Notes under the pieces: model-generated
The model's input: the letters and a program-made list of their open reading frames with translations, nothing else
The model's database searches: none
What the model was told of the DNA's origin: nothing
Translations under genes and position numbers: made by a program
Shown here: positions 38,801-53,800 of the stretch, piece by piece
Layout of the letters: each line of letters starts with the position of its first letter
Position numbering within the stretch: the stretch's first letter is position 1
Assembly (NCBI GenBank): GCA_033980235.1
Contig: CM067072.1
Coordinates: forward strand, 32,959,759-33,023,758
Source of the DNA: Diadema setosum
Lineage: Eukaryota; Echinodermata; Echinoidea; Diadematoida; Diadematidae
DNA: 64,000 nt
Direction of reading: 5' to 3'

Positions 38801-41800
38801 CAAAGGTATGTAGCCACACTAACTTAAAAATAAATTACCTTTGCCATTTTCTTGCCCCAGTGTTTTTGTGAAGTTGTTACAACGTTTTGCTGTGCTGTAT
38901 TGATGTATTATCTGATGGTGAGTCTGAAAGGTACAGGTGCTACTTATGTTTTACCCTTCATTCGCAAAACTTTCATGAGAAATTCTTGAGCAACTGTCCT
39001 TTTGTGTGGAAATTCCATGAGATTCAACTTGTATTGCTCATGCTGAATCTACCTGGAAAAGAAGGCTCATTTCTCTTTAGCTAACAAGAAGATGCCTCGC
39101 CAATATTTGTCTTCCCTAATGTCAAAAATTTCTAAGAGTCAGAATTATTTGTTGCCAATACATGCTGCCTTTCCCACCGTGTAAGTTATGGTGTGTAGTT
39201 TTAAAGTGAAGTGTAAATTGGCGGGCAGAGAGAATATCACTGGCTGTATGCAGTACTTCTGTAAGGTACACATTCACAAGTCAATTCCATGTAAAACTCT
39301 TCACAGTGATGGACTGTAACTTCAAATTTTCCCTCCTGGGTCTTGCTCTTGGTTCGTCCTTGTACCAACTCATCTCTGGATTCTGTTTCTTTCACAGGTG
39401 GATGCAGAGAAGCAGGCCGAAGAAAAGCTGCAGAAGAAGATCAAGTTTGCAGACCAGATGGAAGGGGATGTTGCACAGAAGCCTCTAGATCGGTCCCTAA
39501 AGTCCCCAAGGTACAACTACATCCATAGTAAAATTTTAGTTTAAAAACAAACAAAAATATCTGAGGCTTGTCAGTTTAGTGGTTCTTCATCACCCTCTCT
39601 GTGTCTCTATGTAACATCAGGTCAGAGTTCAAGTCAAGCATTGCTGGCCGAAAGTCTTCCGGCATCGTCATCCCGCTGGAGGACCTGACGGCCGCGCCCG
39701 GCTGCCAGTGCGAAATCACCAAGGGCCTCCACGCCATGGCCCGGGAACGCTTCACCCAGGTGATGGGTGCCCACTTTAAACAGGTGCCCTCCAACCCGGA
39801 CATCTGGTACTACCACATGCAGAGAGACGGAGAGGAGGAGGAGATGGAGGAGGAGGATGACGTTGCTAGGGGAGACAGAGTGGATGAGAATGCTGCCGAG
39901 GATGACGAAGATCACGTAAGAGTGAAGGTCATGCACCTATCACAATCACTAGCATTTGTGGATGTGAGATCATGATTGATCATGCCAACAAGAAACCGTT
40001 CTGCTATGTAGTACTTCAATGAGAGAATCTTACTGTATGTGGGGATACTACAGCATCATTGCTCTTCCACATTAAATGTTTTTTTTTTTGTTGAATTTGT
40101 CGGGAAAACCTGTCAGTCCACACAGTGCATCCACAACTACATGTATGCCTTGAATGTATCGTCCTTACTAGTAAACAGTCCAAAGACTCTTCCCTTATGC
40201 CCAATGCATCTCAAGGAAAGTATTGTGTATTCACTGTATGTATTTTCTCTGTGATAATCAAACATAGGGCATTTGATTGGTGTTTCGGTAATGCGGTGAA
40301 GGTTTGAACATCTCATGCTTAAGGTGTATCCTCACAGCTTCTGTAAAATATAATTCCATTGCATAATTTTGCTCCTGTGACAATTTGCTCCTCCCATGAA
40401 ATACCTGCACTCTAAGCTAAACATAAATTCTACCCACAAACACAACCCTAACCCTAATCGTAATCAAGCTAACCTTAAAACCCTATCACAACCCAAACCC
40501 TAAACCTACATGGATTGTAAGTCTGTGGAGAAAATATGAACAGAGCAGTTGTTGAAGGAGCAAATGTTGTGTCACCATAAAATGTATGTTGCATACCAAT
40601 AAATATAGTGAGGTATATTGGGGATTTTCAGTTAATGTCGTGGTGGTATATGCTCTAACTTCTTGTGCTTTATAAGCTCACATTCACATTTTTGCCTGAA
40701 GGTATTTCTTGAGAGGGACTACCACGAGAGTAGCGAAGCTCACATGGATTACTTGAGGAGCAGTCTTGGCCCCTCTGCCTCCCACACACCGGAGGTCTTT
40801 TCATCGGAAAATGTCAGCTGTACGTATCATCCCACCTCTTGTAGTGTTCTTTTACTATAACTGTTTTTTTTTGTGTGTGTGTGTGTGAGTGTGTGCAGAG
40901 CATTTTTTTTTTTTTTTTTTTGTGCGGAGCAAATATTTTGTGCTGGACCTGTTTCAGTTAACATACTCCTGTTTATTATTTTTATACTATAACATTTTTG
41001 TTCATATCCATGTATTTCACAAAAATTATCTGATTTTGTTAGTTTTACACTAGTTCAGTAGAGAGTGAAATTCACGAAAGTGTCAACATCAGAAAAAAAT
41101 CTGTAATATTTACAGTACTCTTTTATTTTCCTAATATGTATCTGCCTATGCTTTGCATCACAAAAGTCAAGTTGTCAAGTGAAATGATTAAATTGAGGTC
41201 AAATTGTGCAAGATGAGATTTACAACTCTGAAGTCACATGTTAGTTATCAAAATTGGCTGTTGCTAACCCGCTTAAAATTAAGTTTAATCTGTAGGACTG
41301 GGACACTTTTGGACAGAAGATTGAAAAATAAACGTTAATCAAAGTGTGCTTTATTATTCATCCTCTATTGTGTGTGGAGCTACACTGTAGCTTGGAATCC
41401 AAACACTCAATAAGAACATTTCCCTTTATCCATCTATGATAACATCTGTGCACAGATTAACCTGCAGCTTGGAATACACAATAAGCATAATCTTTTCACT
41501 AGCACTGGGTATATCAAAAGATCAATGGTCCTACTAGTTTTAGCATTTCTGGATTTAACCCTATTCTAACTGGGCTATTTGAGACCAAGTTTTTACTGGT
41601 GGGGGGGTCAATTTGACCCCCCCTTCAGATCTCGGCCGCCGATCATGCTATCGCCGCAAAATTTTGTCTGAACATAGAGCCGGATGTCAACTACAAGATT
41701 ACATGGTCATACAATAGAAAAATGTTGATTTCATATGTTTTATTAAATTAATTATGCAAATTAATGCATGAAATCATATTTTCACCTATAACTCCATCAA

Positions 41801-44800
41801 AAAGACTGAAGGATTATTAAATTTTTTTGTCAGAGTTCCTCAAGACACATCAAACAATTTTCTTGTAAAAAAATAGCGCAATCAAAATCATTTTCTTTTG
41901 TTTTTTATTGTTTTGTTAATTTCTTATGTATTTTATTGTTTTTTCGATCTTTTGTTTTCTATTGTTTTTTGCCAAAATTTGTTGGAGGCACTTTTTCAAG
42001 CTTATCTACATTAGAATTGATTTATTTCAATGGTTAAAAGTTAAAATAATTTAATTTATATCAATTAAACAAAAAAACACAGTTTGCATTGGATTTTCAC
42101 ACGAAATCATGAATTCGAGCGGTTTTCGGGTTGACATGCATATGCAAAACATTGCATAACTTCAGAACGGTGTACCCGGACATCGCAAATTTGGTCTCAA
42201 AATATGCGGGAGACTTCAATGAAAGAAGTCATGAAACGACGCGGCAAAATCTTTGCGCGTTGCGGAATCGTGGCGCGAAACGTCGAGGGGGGGGTCAATT
42301 TGACCCCCCCCAGTTAGAATAGGGTTAAGGCCTTCATGGAAACAATAGAGAAAACTCTCTTCATGTAGAAGAAAGAGACAGGTCTACAGAACCCAGTACT
42401 TCTTGTTGTTCTTCAAAACTTCAGAGTCAGGTAGAGAGAAAGGTTGCCTCTCGAGATAATATCTCAAACTGCCAGCATTCCTTGAAGCGCAAAAAGCACG
42501 GTGCTTGTCCACTCAAAAATCTATGCAGGCAACTTTTTTTCTACATTTCATAAGATGCATGGTCGCTTATATTTATTAAAGCTGTGAAACTGTATGTTTC
42601 ACGAATAAAAACAAATATCTTTCTTTCCTCCATGTGCCTTTTGATCTATATATGGTGTTTCTTTTCCTCAATTTTCCTCTATTTTTTTTGTCTCAGCAAT
42701 TCATGCATTAATATTGTCATGTTTTTCATACACTTTGCACTTAATTAAGTGTGTAAACTTGTGAAGAGTATTCTGCTTCTCTTATTTTTTTCCAAGTCTA
42801 GTGTGGCTTGTATTGTAGAGACAGTATCTGAATGGCTATTAAGGAATTACATACAGGCAGCATGTTATGGTAGACCCTACGCAAAGTCACTGGCGATTAA
42901 GAATCTGGTAGGGAATGTGTTAATCACTGACAACAACACTACAAATTGGACACGTTTGTTTGAGCTCAATTGCGTTTTACAAGATATGATGATATTGCAG
43001 GTATATACATTCCATTTGAGTATTTATTGGGAATGGATCTTAACAATAAAGCTGTTTTCAGATTGAGAGATTTCAGAGATGGCAATTGAGTTGGGTTGTG
43101 TGTACAATGTTTCTGATGTATCGTACATGTATATACAACGTACTGGAATTAATTTCAATTTTTTCCCACTCTTCTCACAATGTGTTTGATGTGTGTAGCA
43201 CCGTCGATGTTAAACCTGGCTAAACCTGCCAACGGCCGTACAACAGCCAGACACAGAAGTAAATTGAGCATGTACATAACTGCCTGTGAAAAACCCACCC
43301 AAAAATATTTTATTATGCACCTTTACAGCATATGCGATATGTATACATGTACCTCCAGGCCAGTCATATGTGATGTGAAATATATATCATACATTCCACA
43401 TTGATATTCGATATACACGAAGCATGTCCACAAACACACATATAAACACACATTATCATGAACATCATTCCTTGTGCAGTGTGTGCTGTGTGTTACTTTG
43501 GTCTAACTCTTAACTTTTCAGAGCAAAATACGGGGATGTGATTATTTCACTACTATGCAGAGTGTAATTATATGTCTGAAGTTTCCAATCATTATCAGTG
43601 ACTACAACTGAGAGCTGAATATTTCTGGGTTTGTGCTGCAAAAGCTCTGTACAGTTGTCTTCAATACATACCAATACAAAGATTTGTTTGACATTTAGCT
43701 AAATAGTGCTTCTATATTTATTCATCGGTCAAAGTTTGGGGGTTGTCTAAAATGTCAATCATCTCTTTTTATAGCTCTATGTCAATTCCTTATGATAAGT
43801 AACAGTGTCGGGTTTGCAAAATTCCCATAACTTTAAGAGCACAGACTGTGTGGACATTTTGATCTGCAGATTGAGACATACTATGTAGCTTTAATCACTC
43901 TTGCTGTCATTTCGCAATCAGTGCCGTAACCCTGGCCAGAAGCTTGTGGCTGGTAAAACATGAGGTTTTGCCCAAAAGGACATGCATGATTTCTTTGTAT
44001 GAGGAGGAATAAAGTTACAAATGTTGAGGCCAGGTACATTGTAGCTGACCCCTTTGTGTGCCGCTTGCATGGTGTAATTTTGACCAGTAAATTGGAAAAC
44101 ACCCCTGATGTCGGCGTGGAAACGGCCATAAATTTCTGACCAGATATTGACCTCTTGACCCACAGATCAATGCATTGTATCTGGAAGGTGCAGTGTATGC
44201 ATGTGCACAGCTATTTTTTTTTTTGTCTTTAGGTTTCTTGTTTTGTTATTTTTTTTCTTTGTGTGTCTACATATTTGTGTGTTCCAGCATTGAAATACAT
44301 GTATGTTCCACCTACATGTATGTATTAATTGCTTTGAAAGTGAGCAATGCCTGGTTTCAGAATTTCGCCCCACTCTTAACCACTCACTCTTCACTATATA
44401 GTCACATGCATCTTCAGTCAGTCATGTGGTGCAATGTATGCACAATTGCATGAACGAGACACACTTATGTGTGATACTGCATGTGAAGAGTTTGATTGCA
44501 AATTGGGCTATAAAGTGCCATTTTAAAACGGTTTAGAGTAATTCCATGTTCAGATAAAGCAAAATAAAACCATTCCAGTGATATTGTGCCTCACTTGTTA
44601 CGTAGAAATGAACATTCGTAAAGGTATGCTTAAAGATGTACTCCAAATTTTTGTATCATTTAAAAAAAAAAATATTTAGCAGCTTTAATCACAAATACAT
44701 GTATCTCAAGTTAGCATGAATGGAGTTAAGTCATTTTTGCGATCAAACTCTTCATATGTACAGTGCATGGTTAGTGTTATGTATTGTATTGCATGTATTA

Positions 44801-47800
44801 CATGAGGCTCGTTACGTATATACCGGTAACAATCAGAGACCATGAATCAGTATTCCTTGACAGTTGCGTAAAAAAACAAACCAAAAACCAAAACAAAACA
44901 GTATTTCCCATTTGTCTGTCTAACAGTCCAACAGTCAAACAGTTCATCTGTCAAAATGTCGAAGTCATAATCTTTGCAATAGTTATGTTAAGATTCTCCC
45001 TTTTCAAATGTACATGTAACATAAAAGCATCAATTTTATTCACTTGTGCAACCTGAAGTTCAGCTTTAATACTTCTGTTGTTTATATTGTAGTGGCAATG
45101 CAGAAGTCATGCAAGACTTTGAGCTACATTGTACTATGGACCTACACTCTGTAGGATATGAGGATTGTTGGTAATCAGTCAAGCATATTTTTACACTGCA
45201 TGTTTTGTGAAGAACTAATCCCCACCCCACCCCCTTTAAATAAAAGGAAAATAAAAATAAAAGAAGTCATTCAAAATGTGAGATTTTATTATCTCTGTTT
45301 ATCTCTCTTTCCTGTCTTTGGACAGTGAATTCATACACTGATGGGACCGTGGATGAAGAAAACGAAGAGGACTATGAGGAGGATGACGATCTCCACTTGA
45401 AGGAATATGACAGCAAGATTAATTCCATCCCAAACGTCTACCAGAAGTCCAACGAACACAGTATCGATTTCTTCTCGGATCCCAGCCATGGGAGGAGCTC
45501 CGTCGAGTCGGTCATGGGCAGCTACGAGGAGGAGATCTCACCCCTCTTTGTCACATTGGTATGCTCCGTCAAACTGCAGACAAACATGGGTCATCTGACA
45601 GTCAGGACCATTCCAACATGTTTGGGTAAGTCAAAATTCGTAAGTGTTGAGGGACGAGACATTATACAATGTATCTTATCCTTATTAAAGTACTGATAAT
45701 TGCACTGCTTTGCTACGTAATATTTCACCACAAGTTTAAAGAAACAATCATGATATAAACTGATATACGTGTATAAAAAGAACATACTTCAGAGTACCTT
45801 TTTTCAGCAGTTATTCACTAGCAAGCATCTATTCTGAGTCATTTTATAATATAGCCCATATTTACAGTTTCATGCAGCTTCAGAACACACAAATCAAAGT
45901 AATTCCTTTCATAGAATGGCAAAGTGTGTGCTTGGAGCATTATACTGAAAAAACCCACACAAATATGTAGGAATATTCTGGAGCTGTCACTTGTTCCTTT
46001 TATTCATTCTGTGACATTCATGTTGTCGTTATTGTTTCATTGTCAATATCATTGACACCTGAAGCTTAAAAATTACAGCATAGCAGTGTAAACATACTGA
46101 TGTCAGATTTCTGACAAAGACTGTGTTTTTCCTCCTGTAGGCGAACTGATTACCTGCTTGGAGTCTCAGCCATCCAAGGACTTTGACCTCAACAACCTGT
46201 CTGTGACCCTTGACATCATCTGCCTGACCCTGCCGCCTGACCTGGACTTTCCCCAGGACATCGGGGAGCTGGATGATGAAGACATGTACCGGGGAGCCTC
46301 ATTCACAGAGCACTCCCCTCCCCTGTCCCCCGCCCCTGATGCAGCGGACCAGCTCCGAGCCAACACCCTCTCGACTTCAGATGTTGGGGAGTGAGTTGGA
46401 GTCAATCAATTGTCTCTCTATACGCATATCTATCAATGATCATATCTCAGTAACACCTTGGTTTACAAATGCAATAAAAGCTTATATTCTTTAGATTTAT
46501 GGATATTGTTCTAAAATTCAAGCCATCTGGAAAGGTTCATGCAATCATGTATTCACTCTTTGCTGGATCGTTGCTATGTTTCACAGGAGAAAGTTTGCTT
46601 TAGCCCATTCCATACTGAATTCTGCAATGCCCGTAGACTTCATATGCAGGCCACCAGGTTCCCGTACGGAACGGGTGAAATGAGAGAGCACAATTATTGT
46701 TTTTGTTTGTTTTTTTTTTTACCACTACACAAATATTTTTTGTTTTGTTTTTGTTTTTGTGTAATTTTGCACTAATTTCACACTTACTTGATTTAGTCTT
46801 ATCTCAGGCAGATTGTTTTCATATTCTCTGGCCAGCAAAGAACTGTATGCTTAATTCATTTCCTTTCACCCATTGAGGACAGGCTGATTTTGCTACAACA
46901 TGCATTTTCTGTAGACACCTGCCCGAGTATACTTTGGACTCATCCTCAACGGATTAAAGAGAAAATACACTCATAAGAAACCAATTTCCAAATGCAGCCT
47001 GGCTTGATGAGGTGTATACACGAGTCTCAAATTTTGGAATATTGAAGTCATTCCTTTTTTATATCTCTTATGGTCAACTGCCAATATACAATATACAAAT
47101 TGTACCCCCATATACTCTTGTAATGTTTGATGCTTAGAAGGTTAATGTTGTGCATATAGCATGTATACTCAATCTTTTTTTTTTTTTTAATCAATGAATG
47201 CATACTTGATATTTCGAGAGATTGTATGATTTTGGTCAAGACCTAATGTCAGGTTTATGACTTTTTTTGTGAGATAATAAGAGAATGTAATTTCAAGAAG
47301 GATTCAACATTTATTTGATGAAAATTGGTCGTGAAATGGCTGAGATATCCAATTAAAATTGGCAGGCCACAACTTTTATTGGGGTCTCTTTGTTTTACGA
47401 TGTTTTTAGATATCTCTGTCATTTAAAAACTGATTTTCATCAAATAAACTTTTGATTCCCCTTAGAGTTGTATGCTCTTTAACATTTCATAGAGTGGTTT
47501 CTAAATATCTTGCAAAACGTTACAAGCTGAATCTTCACCTCATCCAGTACTGTACAGTTCCTTTAAACATCATATGTCCTCTTTCTTCTAAGGCTTGCAA
47601 ATGATATGATGGACTCCCTTGGAAGTCTCCCGGATGCTCAGAGGGATGCGATCCACGCCACTGAAGTGGAGGTCAGTGACACTAAAAGATGAAAACTCCT
47701 TCCATGATCCTAACACATGCATACTACACTGTGAAGTGCATAATGTTGATGCTTGGTACACAGTCACAATGCACGATTGCACCATAGCAGTCGAAGCTCA

Positions 47801-50800
47801 AGGACAATTTATTCATCATCACTTTTTATGAAAAGAGAAACATGGGAAGAGTGTATATCTATTCTTACAATATCCTTCTTGACTTCAATGAGTTAGAATA
47901 AAGTCACAGCATAAAATTGTATTTCCATTGGCAGTATTTCTCTGTATTACAATATTGTATTGATCTTGTATGACCACTGTAAAACAAGGTTCGCATGCAT
48001 TTTGATTTCACAAATTTCGCGAGAGCCGAGTTTTGTGCAATTAAAATGCCCACTAAAGATCTTGTGTACACTATATGCATTGAATGTTAGAGGCAACTCG
48101 CGAAAATTTCATGCTGCGAATGAGGCCGTCTGCTCCCATTCGGGAAAGTGTCATGCCGCGAAAATACTGTGTTTTACAGTATGGTTTTGTAAATGTTTTG
48201 CTGTCATAGCATTTTTGTTGGAAATGACCCAAAGGAAAATACAGTACTGTACATGAAATGTAAGAAAATGAAATAAAAGAACTGTTTTTGTCTTTGACAC
48301 TTACAGGTGAAGTGGCTTCTGCAAGATGAAATTGTGTCCGCGATGCTCTACACCAAGCAAGTTACCATGGCAACCCTAGAAATGGTGGCTGATCACGTGG
48401 AACACTCCGTCGGGAAGGCAAATTGCATCGCCGAAGAGTTGGCCCTACAGTTTGTCTTTGGCTCCGAGCACAGCCTGGCAAAGTTCACGAGTGTAAGAAA
48501 TTATTGGCATCAGTACCAACGACACCATTATGGTTTGAATGGACTGGATTTTTGTGTAACTATATGTTAAGAAGGTGATATCAACACTGATAAGCATTCC
48601 TTAAAGTACATACACATGTAGGATACATCATTTTCTTCTGTTCTTTATCATCTATAATGTGGCCATTTCTGATGCAGTGATTTATGCCTCTGCCTGTTTA
48701 TATTACCACATATCTGTCAGAATTGACACTCTTATCAGGAGTGATGAGAACAGACAGTAGAGAAGATGAACATATTAATGATTTTGAATATTAAGAAGAT
48801 AATAAGCAAGAGCTCAAAAGTACTGATAGTGTCAATCATAAATTCATAGATTGGCAAAAAGGTGAGTTTGTGCTCAGCTGTTTGCCCCAACTAGTGCGAC
48901 TGCAGATTGAATGAGTTTAGAAATGCAGTTATAGTTGTATGCTGTGACATCAAAGATGGTAGCATTCTGCATTTATTTCAGGTATGTGTTTTGTGAATAT
49001 GAGGTAAACAGTCCTTGAATTTTCATTTCATTATCCAGGAATTTGAGAGACTTAGCATCCCAAAGTACCAGTTCAGCAAGGTTCAGGACTACTACTACCT
49101 GTCCCTAGACCAGCTTCACGCTGAGACTCTGAGGAAGAGTGAAGCCATTAAGACAGCTCTGGAGTCCTGCCTCCAGCTCCGGGAACAGGACCAGGAGGCG
49201 CAGCGGCAGACTGACCGCCACGAGGGGTCAGCAAAGGATGGCAAAGGTCGGTTTGGTCCCTGGGTCATTTGAGTTACTGGGTGATGTGAGGCGGTAACTC
49301 GAACGACCCAGTTTGAAACGTCTTCCACATCACTTGATTTTCTTTTGATCTATCTCCTGTTCCCTGTTCTGTCCTGGGCCCTGTGGCATAAAAGTATGGT
49401 AACTTTGGTAACAATTACTGGTAATTCTGCAATTTATGGTAAACATCAGTGCTTCCTTGCCTTTGATTACCTATAGAATAGTGTTATTATCATCATGGCA
49501 GTTACCATTGATTTGTGGATTTATACACCATTAATTGTAAAGTTTCCATAGTCTTATGCAACACGTCCCTGGTTTTCTCTATCCCTGTCACCCTAGCCAG
49601 GCCTTTGAGTCATCGTCATATCTGGCACATCATGTAAGATATGCAGGAAAAATAGGTTACATTTTCACGGATAAACTGAGAGTGGAGGTCAGATATTTGA
49701 ACAAAGACCATGTCCCTACAAAGAATTGTATGTATGTTGTCTTTTCTCTTGTGCTGATACTTGCTTGATAGACTTCTTCATTGACTGGGATCACTAAACT
49801 TTAAACTTCATTCTGCATATGGCAGATGGGGGAATATAAATGATAAATATGTATGCCACAAAACAAATGTGCTTCTCTGGCATTCTATTCATGGAGATTT
49901 TTTATTTATTGCATTAAAGACTATTGCCAAGCGCAGAGACTTTGTTAAAGTTAATGACATTCAGTTTGAAATCATTTATTTGCATATTCCAAGTGGATGA
50001 AACCGTGAGTGATAAGAATGTGCTGAAGGGATGGTTGCTGGTAAATGACATGATGTTTAAAAAACAACAACAACTACAACCTATAAACTTAAAGGAGTTA
50101 AGTAGAATTACCAGTGGATATCTTACTGCAATGAATCCACCTGTAGGACTGGTTGTCCCAACCACCACTATCATCTACACCCCTCCGTCTCCTGAGAAGC
50201 ACCCAGCTAAGAGGACCAAGGAGGAAAAGCAGGATGCCCCCTCTGACCCATCTGACCGGCAGCCACCTGATGCAGATTCTTTGGAGAAGGAGAACGGTGA
50301 TGGCAACAGTGGGGAGGAAGAGGAGGAGGATGGGAAGCCAGGGCAGGAGATGGATGATGTGGAGGACGAGGCAACCCTGGATGAGGGTGTGACACTGGTC
50401 GCTATGGAAACCGAGAGTGAGAGTAAGAGTGAGCCCCTGCCAGCCGATGATGGGGCAAATGGCGAGGAGATTGGGGAGGGAAAAGCTGAGGATAGGGAGG
50501 AGAAGGAATCTGGTGAGGGGAACGTGGACAGAGCGGAGGGAGAGTTTCCCACTGAAGGGGCGGAGGGCGATGACATGGTGCGACATGCGGAGGATAATAT
50601 CTCCAGGAGCAGCGGCAGCTCTATCTTGGTATGTGTATCACTTGTTTTACACAGTGGAAAGGAGTATTTTCTAAATACACGTATCTGAGATGAGTATTTG
50701 CATAGATTTAGCAAGAAAGCTGTAAGCTTGACTGTGCCTTCTTGAGCAAGAAAATTTTATAATACCTTAAATAATTAAGTGTATTTCTATAACACACATA

Positions 50801-53800
50801 CCAAAGGGTATGTGAGGACTATCTCCACAACTCTGACATGACAGTTTTGTCTGTACTCATGGCTTTAGTCCCATATGAGTCTTTGTTCTTTACGGATGTG
50901 AAATGTGATATTAATAACGGTATATTACAGAGAAGAAGACTTAAGTACTTGTAGAAGGACATCTGAAGTCATATTTTGTCTTATGTACATTCATTTGTTC
51001 ATATATTTCCAAATGAATTTTATCAAGAGGTAGAAAGATTTATCATTACTAATTTGGATGAATGATAAACTGCAAAAAAAATCACTACCATTTTTTTTCT
51101 CTGTTCCTGTTTGCATATTAAGGAAGCATGTGTACATGCCTGGAATATCATGTGACTACTCTCAATAGGAAATCCAGTTAATGCAATCGTTGGTTTACCT
51201 GTCTGCCTGTCAACCTCTCCATCTGTCTCTTGTTCAAAGGTGCTGTCTGAAGAACCAACGCTTGAAGACCCTAGCTGCATGGACCAGCCAGATGCCAGCC
51301 TCGAGGTTGCCATGGGAAACCAGCCAGGTGATGGTGATAATGGTGATGATGCTGAGGATGGTAGTGATAAGGAGGAGGTGTTCAGCGGGGAGGGCTCGGA
51401 GGGAACCAGCACCCTGAGGAGAAGCAGCATCAGCTTTGAGGTTCTGACCCGGGCGAGTGATGAGGCCGTGCTCTCAGATGGAGAACTTGGTGAGAAAGAG
51501 TTTTCGCATCTTTTTAAAAGATGTTTATAAGCTTGGTCAGGAGGTTGCATATCGATGTATTAACCTGTCTAGTGATGATTGTGGCAGCATAGATTTGCTT
51601 GGTGCATAAGATGATGCTTGTCTTGATGACATTCACTTGTGAAAGAATTAATGACATCAATTCTTGGGGTTGCCGTGCGCAACCTCAAGAATATTTTGGC
51701 ATACGCTGTGCTGTCAATTCAATTTTAGTTTCATCAGCAAAGTATTTTTAATAGGCAGCTAGTGAATGCTGATTAACAGAAGGTACTAGCTAGAATTTGT
51801 AGTAATCAGTATGTTTTCTGGAGAGCAAGTGTAATGTACAACTGTGCTTCTGATTCAAACCATGTAATGTCAGTTCTTGTGATCTCTGGTGTCTTCTAAG
51901 CAGCACAGTTATCAAAAACACTGTTATCACTGTATTGTCAAGCATTTTATACACCTTAACCGGAATCAATGCAAGAATTTGAGGAACTACAATGAACAAG
52001 AAATGTGGTCAAACCTGCTTGTGCTGTAATCATATTTGTTCAATGAAGTTCCCTGTATAAATCAGGTGAGTATGTCATAGTTTAGTAACAGGTGTGTTGA
52101 TTTTGGTTAGGTTTGCTTGACTTACAATGCTATTCTATTTACATGTATCTTTTTCTCCCGAATGTTTTCATTCAGCATCAACTACTCTGTCCCACATTCC
52201 AGACGACACACCCTCCCCTACCAGCCAAGTGACCAGCCCCTCCCCTGTGGGGTCCTCCACCTCCAGCTCACCAGTCCGGGTGCAGGTTGGGTCAGGGGGC
52301 CAGGAGGGGACCAAGAGGCCCACCCACAGCCGGCAGGGCAGTGGGGGTATATCAAGCGGGCCCTCCAGCCTGTTCCAGAGCTACGTCAGCCAGAGTGGCA
52401 GTACAGGAGACAATGATGAAGAAGGTGTGTGTGATTGTCAGGGGCAGCTCTCTTGGCTTCTCCATACATTTATTTGACCCTTCATCCATGCTTTGTATAG
52501 TTAGTAACCTTTGACCTTCTTGTAGATAGTATTTTTTATGTCCTAAAGAAATTCAAGTGTTAAATACTGCAGATTGAACGAATCTTTCTAGTTGAAATGC
52601 TATATCATTGTCATCCTAAAGTTGGAAGTACTCAGCGCTGTTGTAAAAGTGTGATTGAGCAGAAATTATGAATCTGTCAGCAACCAACGGCAAATGTGTC
52701 AGAATGCATATCTAATCAAACCAAGCTGAATTCATCAGAAATATATTTCAGATTTTTTTTAAACTGTTTGTACTGTCAAATTGGCAGAACTTCCCAAATT
52801 CTACAAACAGACCTTGTTCGCTCATGACATCGGTTGCAAAACTTGCCAAAGTTTGAATAAAATTGTGTGTTCCCTACACAAGCGTACAAACATGAAAAAA
52901 ACAAACAAACAAACAAACAAACAAACAATCAAACAATCAAACACTTTGACACTGCAGATGATAGAAAAGAAAAAACATAGAAAAGAGTATCTGTACAGTA
53001 GGTCTGGTTGCAGTTGATGCATAGTTGAAAGCTTCTGTGGCACAAAATTGTCTTTCCTGAATGTGCAGGCTACGAGGCCAGCTCCAGTGACGTCGATCCA
53101 GAAGAGCTCACCACCTCCACGGATGTCTTCCATGGCACGATGCCGGACTTTTGGCTCATTCTCAAACTCTGCAGGGACAAGGTCAACTTGTTCTTTCACA
53201 CAAGGTAGCAAATGGCTCATGACTTGATTTCTCTTTCTGTTTTTGTTTGTATGTCTGATAGAGAAAGTACAGTCATATACATATATATATTTTTTTTAAT
53301 TCATTTTTTATTCATTTGCTTTTACCCTCTTTAACCCTAACTAGGCCGGGGGGCCTCCGAGGCCCCCCCTCGACGTTCCGCGCAATGTATCGCTAACGTG
53401 GAAAGCTATCACCGCGACGTTTAATGACTTTTTTCTGTCGAGTCTCCCGCATCTTTTGACACCAAATTTGCGATGCCCGGGTGCGCGGTTCCGAAGTTTC
53501 GCATAAATATGTACATGCATGTCAGACCAAAAATTGCTCAAAAACGTGAATTCGTGTACAATTTCAATGGAAACTGTGCTTACAGTCAAATTTCATAAAA
53601 GCATGATTATTTTGGGGTTTTATTGATTAAAATCAATTAATAACATATTTTCTTGTTCGGAACAATGTCGCGGACAAGTTTCATTGAAAAAACAATGAAA
53701 AACATAAAGTCGAAAAAACAAGGAAATACATAAGAAACTCAAAAAACAATAAAATACTTAAGAAATTTTTTCGGATAGCTCAATTTTTTTCACTTATATT

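Noticed and set aside
43881..44163. Overlapping minus-strand frames of 82 and 81 codons
   Set aside because: Two registers are open over the same bases, no domain is recognisable, and the region is plain intron.
50098..50714. Two minus-strand open frames of 162 and 179 codons
   Set aside because: They lie exactly opposite acidic SZT2 exon 34; the GA-rich sense strand gives Ser/Pro/Leu-rich antisense frames with no homology.
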